From NCBI GenBank assembly GCA_934546745.1, contig CAKTDV010000002.1, positions 124,001 through 188,000 of the forward strand: DNA of 64,000 nt. Direction: 5' to 3'. The notes below the pieces were generated by a model. The model had not been told where the DNA came from. It did no database searches and saw nothing but the letters and a program-made list of their open reading frames with translations. Made by a program: the position numbers and the translations under genes. This DNA comes from an uncultured Desulfovibrio sp. GTDB taxonomy: Bacteria; Desulfobacterota; Desulfovibrionia; Desulfovibrionales; Desulfovibrionaceae. Positions 60,115-64,000 of the stretch are shown piece by piece; positions within the stretch are counted from its first letter, which is position 1; each line of letters starts with the position of its first letter.

Positions 60115-61068
60115 GTGACATTCAGGCGTCTTTTCCTGCTTGCGGGCACGCTGTTTATTCTTTTTCTCGGCGTGTGCTCGTGGAACCAGCGCACGCAGGC
60201 GCTGGACACCATCACGGCCAACGCCGGGCTGGAGGCCGCGGGGTGCGTCCTTTCCGGCCTGCGCGCCGCGCAGGATGCCGTCGCCGGGGTATGGAGCAAC
60301 TATCTCGCGCTGGTCAACGTGCGGCGGGAGAATCTTGCCCTCAGGAAGCGTGTGCGGGATCTTGAGGCCCGTCTCATGGCGCAGGGAGAGACGGAGGCTG
60401 AACTCAGACGGCTGCGCCAGCTTCTTCAGATGCCGACGGATCAGGCGTGGCGTCCTGTGGGCGCGCGCGTTCTTTCAGGGCGGCTTGGCCCCAACGGCGT
60501 CCTTGACAGCATTACCGTCAATCGCGGCTATGCCACGGGGGGCCGTCCCGGTACGCCGCTGGTGACCAACCTTGGCCTTGTGGGCCGCATCCTGCGTGCC
60601 AGCGCGCACAGCGCCACAGCCCTGCTGCTGACCGATCCTTCCAGCCGCATTGCCGTGCTGGCGCAGGAAAACCGATCGTCCGGCATTCTGACGGGGCAGG
60701 GGCCGGGGCGCGTCCTGGAGGTGAGCTTCATGGATCGGGGTACGGACGTCGGCGTCGGGGAGATTCTCATCACTTCCGGGCTTGACGGGAAATTCCCCAA
60801 GGGCATTCCCGTTGCCCGCGTTCTCAGCGTCGCGCCGTCCAACTATTCCCAGTTTCTGGCCATTCAGGCGGAACCGCTGGTGGATCTGCGTCATCTGGAA
60901 GAAGTGCTCATGCTTGAACCCACGGGCGTCAGCGTTCCCGCCCTGCCCACGGGGCCGCCGCCGGTGTTTGTGGGTCCGCCCGCGCCGGGGCGTTCCACGC
61001 CGTCGGTTGCCCCTGGCGACAGCACGGGCGCGCCTCGCCTTCAACCCTCCCGCCAACCGTCCCGCTGA
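60115..61068 (+). CDS. mreC: Rod shape-determining protein MreC
   Basis: The 317-residue protein (GTG start) has one N-terminal membrane helix (RRLFLLAGTLFILFLGVCSW), a coiled coil (NVRRENLALRKRVRDLEARLMAQGE) and the two-beta-barrel periplasmic part (VLSGRLGPNGVLDSITVNRGYATG, VTNLGLVGRILRASAHSATALLLTDPSSRIAV, GEILITSGLDGKFPKGIPVARV). A Pro-rich tail of about 50 residues follows. It activates PBP2 with MreD. Confidence 0.93.
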   Translation: MTFRRLFLLAGTLFILFLGVCSWNQRTQALDTITANAGLEAAGCVLSGLRAAQDAVAGVWSNYLALVNVRRENLALRKRVRDLEARLMAQGETEAELRRLRQLLQMPTDQAWRPVGARVLSGRLGPNGVLDSITVNRGYATGGRPGTPLVTNLGLVGRILRASAHSATALLLTDPSSRIAVLAQENRSSGILTGQGPGRVLEVSFMDRGTDVGVGEILITSGLDGKFPKGIPVARVLSVAPSNYSQFLAIQAEPLVDLRHLEEVLMLEPTGVSVPALPTGPPPVFVGPPAPGRSTPSVAPGDSTGAPRLQPSRQPSR

Positions 61069-61071
61069 CCT

Positions 61072-61545
61072 ATGAAGACATTTCAGGAATGCTGCTGGTG
61101 GCTGGCCTTTGTCATGATTTCCATCATCGCGCAGGCCTTGGCGCCAGGATTGGACGCGCTGGCCGCCGGCGTGCTTCTTCTGTTGCAGGAACGGGATTAC
61201 AGGACGCTGGCCTGGCTGCTGCCTGTGTTCATACTTCTTCAGGAAGGGATGGGGACACGACCGTTCGGCGGGGTATTGCTCTGGTATCTGACTGTCATCG
61301 TCTCGTACAAGATGGGCCGCTGGCTCTTCGAGGCCGGCAATTTCGTCTTCATCTTTCTGTTGTCCACCTGCCTTGGCGGCGCGTATTTCGCGCTGGCATG
61401 GCTGCTGGCCCCCCTGCAGGCGACGCCGGCGTTCGATATGGATGCCATGCGCGACATCAGTCTTTTGCAGGCCGTCTATATGCCGCTGGCCTGGCGTGTG
61501 CTGGCCTCGCTGCGACCCGGAGAAGCGCGTGTTGCCCATGAATAG
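61072..61545 (+). CDS. mreD: Rod shape-determining protein MreD
   Basis: The 157-residue membrane protein has about five helices (FVMISIIAQALAPG, LAAGVLLLLQ, LAWLLPVFILLQ, FIFLLSTCLGGAYFALAWLL, MPLAWRVLASL). Identity follows from helix pattern and place between mreC (3-bp gap) and mrdA (8-bp overlap). Confidence 0.85.
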   Translation: MKTFQECCWWLAFVMISIIAQALAPGLDALAAGVLLLLQERDYRTLAWLLPVFILLQEGMGTRPFGGVLLWYLTVIVSYKMGRWLFEAGNFVFIFLLSTCLGGAYFALAWLLAPLQATPAFDMDAMRDISLLQAVYMPLAWRVLASLRPGEARVAHE

Positions 61546-63592
61546 GCGCCCGCGGGACGCTTCTGGCGTCGCGCAGGGCGGGAAAAAACGCTCCTGGCTC
61601 AGGATTCAGGTCGAAAGCGAGCATTATCAACCGCCGCGCAACGGGGTCTTTCTCCTGCAGGTGCTGGTCGGCCTGTTTTTTTTCGTGTTTGTGGCCCGCT
61701 TCTGGTATCTTCAAATCCACAGGGGCGCCGAGTTCAGCGAACAGGCACAGAACAACCGTCTGCGCATGGAACGTATTTTTGCGCCACGCGGCCGTATTCT
61801 GGACGAGGCCAACAAGGTGCTGGCCGACAACCGTACGGCCTTTGGCCTTGCGCTGGTGCCGGAAGATTGCCACGACGTGCCCGCGACGCTGGCGCAAATC
61901 AGCGAATGGACCAATCTGCCGCTGGATCAGGTCTGGGACAAGTACCGCAGCGACCGCCTCAAGGTAAAGCCCTTTGAACCCCTGCTCATGATCACGGATA
62001 TGGATTTTGAGCTGGTGGCGCGCGTCGAATCCGAGCTTATCGACTGGCCCGGTCTGGAAATCGTCGTGCGCACCAAGCGCAGTTATCCCGAAAAGGACCT
62101 GTTTGCCCATGTGCTGGGCTATGTGGCCGAAGTCAACGAGCGGGAAATGCAGGCCGATCCGGATTTGGCCATGGGCGATCTGGTAGGCAAGCAGGGGCTT
62201 GAGCTGAAACTGGAAAAACGGCTGCGCGGGCGCAAGGGCGAATACGAGGTGGAAGTGGACGCCCACAGCCGTATGCTGGGCAAGCGCCTGACAAAGGAGC
62301 CGCAGAGCGGCGAGGAAATCAACCTGAGCCTGAACCGGGATCTTCAGGAGGCGGCCTGGGAGGCCCTGCAGGGGGAGGCGGGCTGCGTGGTTGTCATGGA
62401 GCCGGATACGGGCAAGCTGCGCGCGCTGGTGACATCGCCCGCCTACGACAACAATATCTTCGCCGCCGGCATTTCCCAGAGGGACTGGGACGCCCTGCGT
62501 ACCAGCAAGCGCTACCCCCTCCAGAACCGGGTCATTCAGAGCGTGTATCCTCCGGGATCCGTCTGGAAGCTCGTCATGGCGGCCATGTTTCTGGAAAACG
62601 GCGTCAGCCCCCATGAAGGCGTCTTCTGTCCGGGGCAGGTCAAGCTGGGCAACCAGATATTCCGCTGCTGGAAGCGCGGCGGGCATGGGTACCAGAACAT
62701 GCAGGGGGCCCTGATCAATTCCTGCGACGTCTATTTCTACATCATGGCCGAGCGCCTCGGCATCGACAGGATCGAGTCGTTTGCCAGGGCCTGTGGTTTC
62801 GGACGGCCGACGGGTATCGACCTGCCGCACGAAAAGTCCGGCCTTGTGCCGTCAAAGGAGTGGAAGCGCAAACGCTTCAAGAAGCCCTGGGTTCGCGGCG
62901 AAACCTACAATGTTTCCATCGGGCAGGGCTACACGCTGGTGACACCCGTGCAGATGGCCGTCTATGTCTCCAGCCTGCTCAACGGCGGCAAGCTGCTCAA
63001 GCCGCAACTGCTGGACAACACGCCGGTCGATGTGGTCGGCGTTGTGCCCGCCTCGCTCCGGACGCTGGATTTTGTCGTGGAAGCCATGCGCAGGACGGCT
63101 TCCGGGGGAACGGCCCGCGTCGTGGGCCGCAAGGATGCCGACATGGGCGGGAAAACCGGCACGGCCCAGGTGGTCAAACTGCGTTTTTCTTCCGGCGATC
63201 GCCGCCTCAAGACCGCCGAAATGGAATATGCCCAGCGCGACCACGCCTGGATCGCCACGTGGGGGCGAAAAAACGGCAGGACATACGTCGTTGTCGTCAT
63301 GGTGGAGCATGGCGGCGGCGGTTCGAGTGTGGCAGGGCCGGTCGCCAGAAAGGTTTACGAACATCTCTTCGGCCCGGATGAGGGCGCGCCCAAAGCGCGC
63401 CCCACCGCGCCAACGCCGCTGCGGCAGCCGCACCGTTCAGGCACGGGGCCGCTGGCCCCCACCCCGCGTGACGCGCGTCCAAATCCGGAGGGTACGCCGC
63501 GTCCGCGCCATGTCGTTCCGCTGGAAAGCCGCCCGGCGGCGCCCCCCTCCAGGCCGGGGCAGGCGCCTAGGTACAGGATTATCGTTCCGTAG
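61538..63592 (+). CDS. mrdA: Penicillin-binding protein 2 (elongation-specific transpeptidase)
   Basis: The 684-residue protein has one membrane helix (FLLQVLVGLFFFVFVARFWYL), a PBP dimerisation domain (FAPRGRILDEANKVLADNRTAF, RSYPEKDLFAHVLGYVAEVNEREM, GKQGLELKLEKRLRGRKG) and the transpeptidase domain with the active serine in YPPGSVWK (SxxK), SCD (SxN-type motif) and GKTGTAQ (KTG). A Pro-rich tail of about 75 residues follows the catalytic domain. It works with RodA and MreBCD in side-wall synthesis. ATG 61538 overlaps mreD. Confidence 0.96.
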   Translation: MNRRPRDASGVAQGGKKRSWLRIQVESEHYQPPRNGVFLLQVLVGLFFFVFVARFWYLQIHRGAEFSEQAQNNRLRMERIFAPRGRILDEANKVLADNRTAFGLALVPEDCHDVPATLAQISEWTNLPLDQVWDKYRSDRLKVKPFEPLLMITDMDFELVARVESELIDWPGLEIVVRTKRSYPEKDLFAHVLGYVAEVNEREMQADPDLAMGDLVGKQGLELKLEKRLRGRKGEYEVEVDAHSRMLGKRLTKEPQSGEEINLSLNRDLQEAAWEALQGEAGCVVVMEPDTGKLRALVTSPAYDNNIFAAGISQRDWDALRTSKRYPLQNRVIQSVYPPGSVWKLVMAAMFLENGVSPHEGVFCPGQVKLGNQIFRCWKRGGHGYQNMQGALINSCDVYFYIMAERLGIDRIESFARACGFGRPTGIDLPHEKSGLVPSKEWKRKRFKKPWVRGETYNVSIGQGYTLVTPVQMAVYVSSLLNGGKLLKPQLLDNTPVDVVGVVPASLRTLDFVVEAMRRTASGGTARVVGRKDADMGGKTGTAQVVKLRFSSGDRRLKTAEMEYAQRDHAWIATWGRKNGRTYVVVVMVEHGGGGSSVAGPVARKVYEHLFGPDEGAPKARPTAPTPLRQPHRSGTGPLAPTPRDARPNPEGTPRPRHVVPLESRPAAPPSRPGQAPRYRIIVP

Positions 63593-63692
63593 GGGGGGAT
63601 GGCGCACATGTGACCGCCCCTCCGGCGGACGCGTGAGCGGCGTTCCTGCTACGGGATCGTGCGTAAAAATTCAACGTCGGTGTGCGCTACCT

Positions 63693-64000
63693 ATGGACAA
63701 GCGACTGTTTACCTATCTTAACTGGAGCCTGCTGCTCTGGCTGTGCGTGCTCTACCTCGTGGGAGTGGGCAACCTTTACTCCGCCAGCGGTACGCGCATC
63801 GAAAGCGGCCTGCTCTCCTACGCGCCTTTCTATCAGAAACAGCTGATCTGGGGCCTGTGCGGTCTTGGGTGCCTGCTGCTGACCCTGTGCTTTGACTACC
63901 GCCAGCTGCGCAATCTCGCCTGGCCCGCCTATCTGGCCTCACTTGTCCTGCTTATGCTGGTACCGCTTGTCGGCAGTACCGTCTATGGCGCGAAACGCTG
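63693..64000 (+). CDS. rodA: Rod shape-determining protein RodA, N-terminal part (partial)
   Basis: The frame opens MDKRLFTYLNWSLLLWLCVLYLVGVGNLYSASG and continues FYQKQLIWGLCGLGCLLLTLCFDYRQLRNLAWPAYLASLVLLMLV, then LVGSTVYGAKRW at the window edge. This is the start of a SEDS glycosyltransferase; the first three membrane helices are seen. It is 100 bp after mrdA, completing the elongasome operon. Confidence 0.93.
   Translation, partial: MDKRLFTYLNWSLLLWLCVLYLVGVGNLYSASGTRIESGLLSYAPFYQKQLIWGLCGLGCLLLTLCFDYRQLRNLAWPAYLASLVLLMLVPLVGSTVYGAKR

Noticed and set aside
1..64000. CRISPR array, prophage or integrase-bounded island
   Set aside because: I saw no regularly spaced direct repeats, no phage structural genes and no integrase. 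The two tRNA genes have no adjacent integrase or duplicated 3' end.

Overview
The window is high-GC bacterial chromosome and most likely comes from a member of the Desulfovibrionaceae (Desulfovibrio/Bilophila/Mailhella-like). The case rests on four things: a pyruvate:ferredoxin oxidoreductase next to pta and ackA; the siroheme-dependent heme genes ahbC, hemB and ahbD; selB; and a glycyl radical enzyme (GRE) that lines up with the isethionate/dihydroxypropanesulfonate sulfite-lyases of this family. Assignment to family is an inference; no rRNA is present.

Layout. 0-6.2 kb: end of PFOR, then pta and ackA (pyruvate to acetate with ATP formation). 6.4-8.5 kb: intact chemoreceptor. 8.5-11.9 kb: accessory stretch with three toxin-antitoxin modules (Phd/PIN, MazE/MazF-like, BrnT/BrnA), ubiX and a deleted TnpB-type transposon remnant. 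11.9-20.2 kb: a sigma-54 regulon, namely enhancer-binding regulator, MHS-type transporter, an amidohydrolase-fold protein without its metal ligands, GRE activase and GRE, with two -24/-12 promoters and a shared palindrome upstream of both. 20.3-32.4 kb (all minus strand): bioF-like, tkt, rpe, a MerR-type regulator, pheT, a small secreted protein, pheS, rplT, rpmI, infC, thrS. 32.6 kb: tRNA-Val. 32.9-35.7 kb: a second sigma-54 activator and pgk. 36-39.1 kb: a chemoreceptor gene split by an IS200/IS605-type TnpB element. 39.3 kb: tRNA-Asn. 39.5-50.6 kb (minus): selB, comM/yifB, ahbD, hemB, ahbC, alaS, recA. 50.8-58.6 kb: PP-loop ATPase, dksA, NFACT protein, ttcA-like, rpoZ, dnaJ, a secreted protein, a YhcC-type radical SAM protein. 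58.8-64 kb: mreB, mreC, mreD, PBP2 (mrdA) and the start of rodA.

The most interesting block is 11.9-20.2 kb. The regulator is encoded behind the transporter and amidohydrolase-like genes. A sigma-54 promoter precedes that unit and another precedes the GRE-activase unit. A 12-bp palindrome, TGCAAATTTGCA, sits upstream of both promoters, and each could bind the regulator. The GRE keeps the Cys/Glu/Gly radical machinery and most of the residues I recall for sulfonate binding in IslA, with one pocket position changed. This suggests inducible use of an organosulfonate as a sulfite source, but the substrate is not proven and the amidohydrolase-like partner has no assigned role.

Other points of note: a dispersed ~185-bp imperfect repeat (before ackA, inside the infC-rpmI gap, and in shortened form before the MHS transporter), and the exact insertion of the TnpB element in the chemoreceptor gene, which allows the empty site and presumed target motif to be reconstructed.
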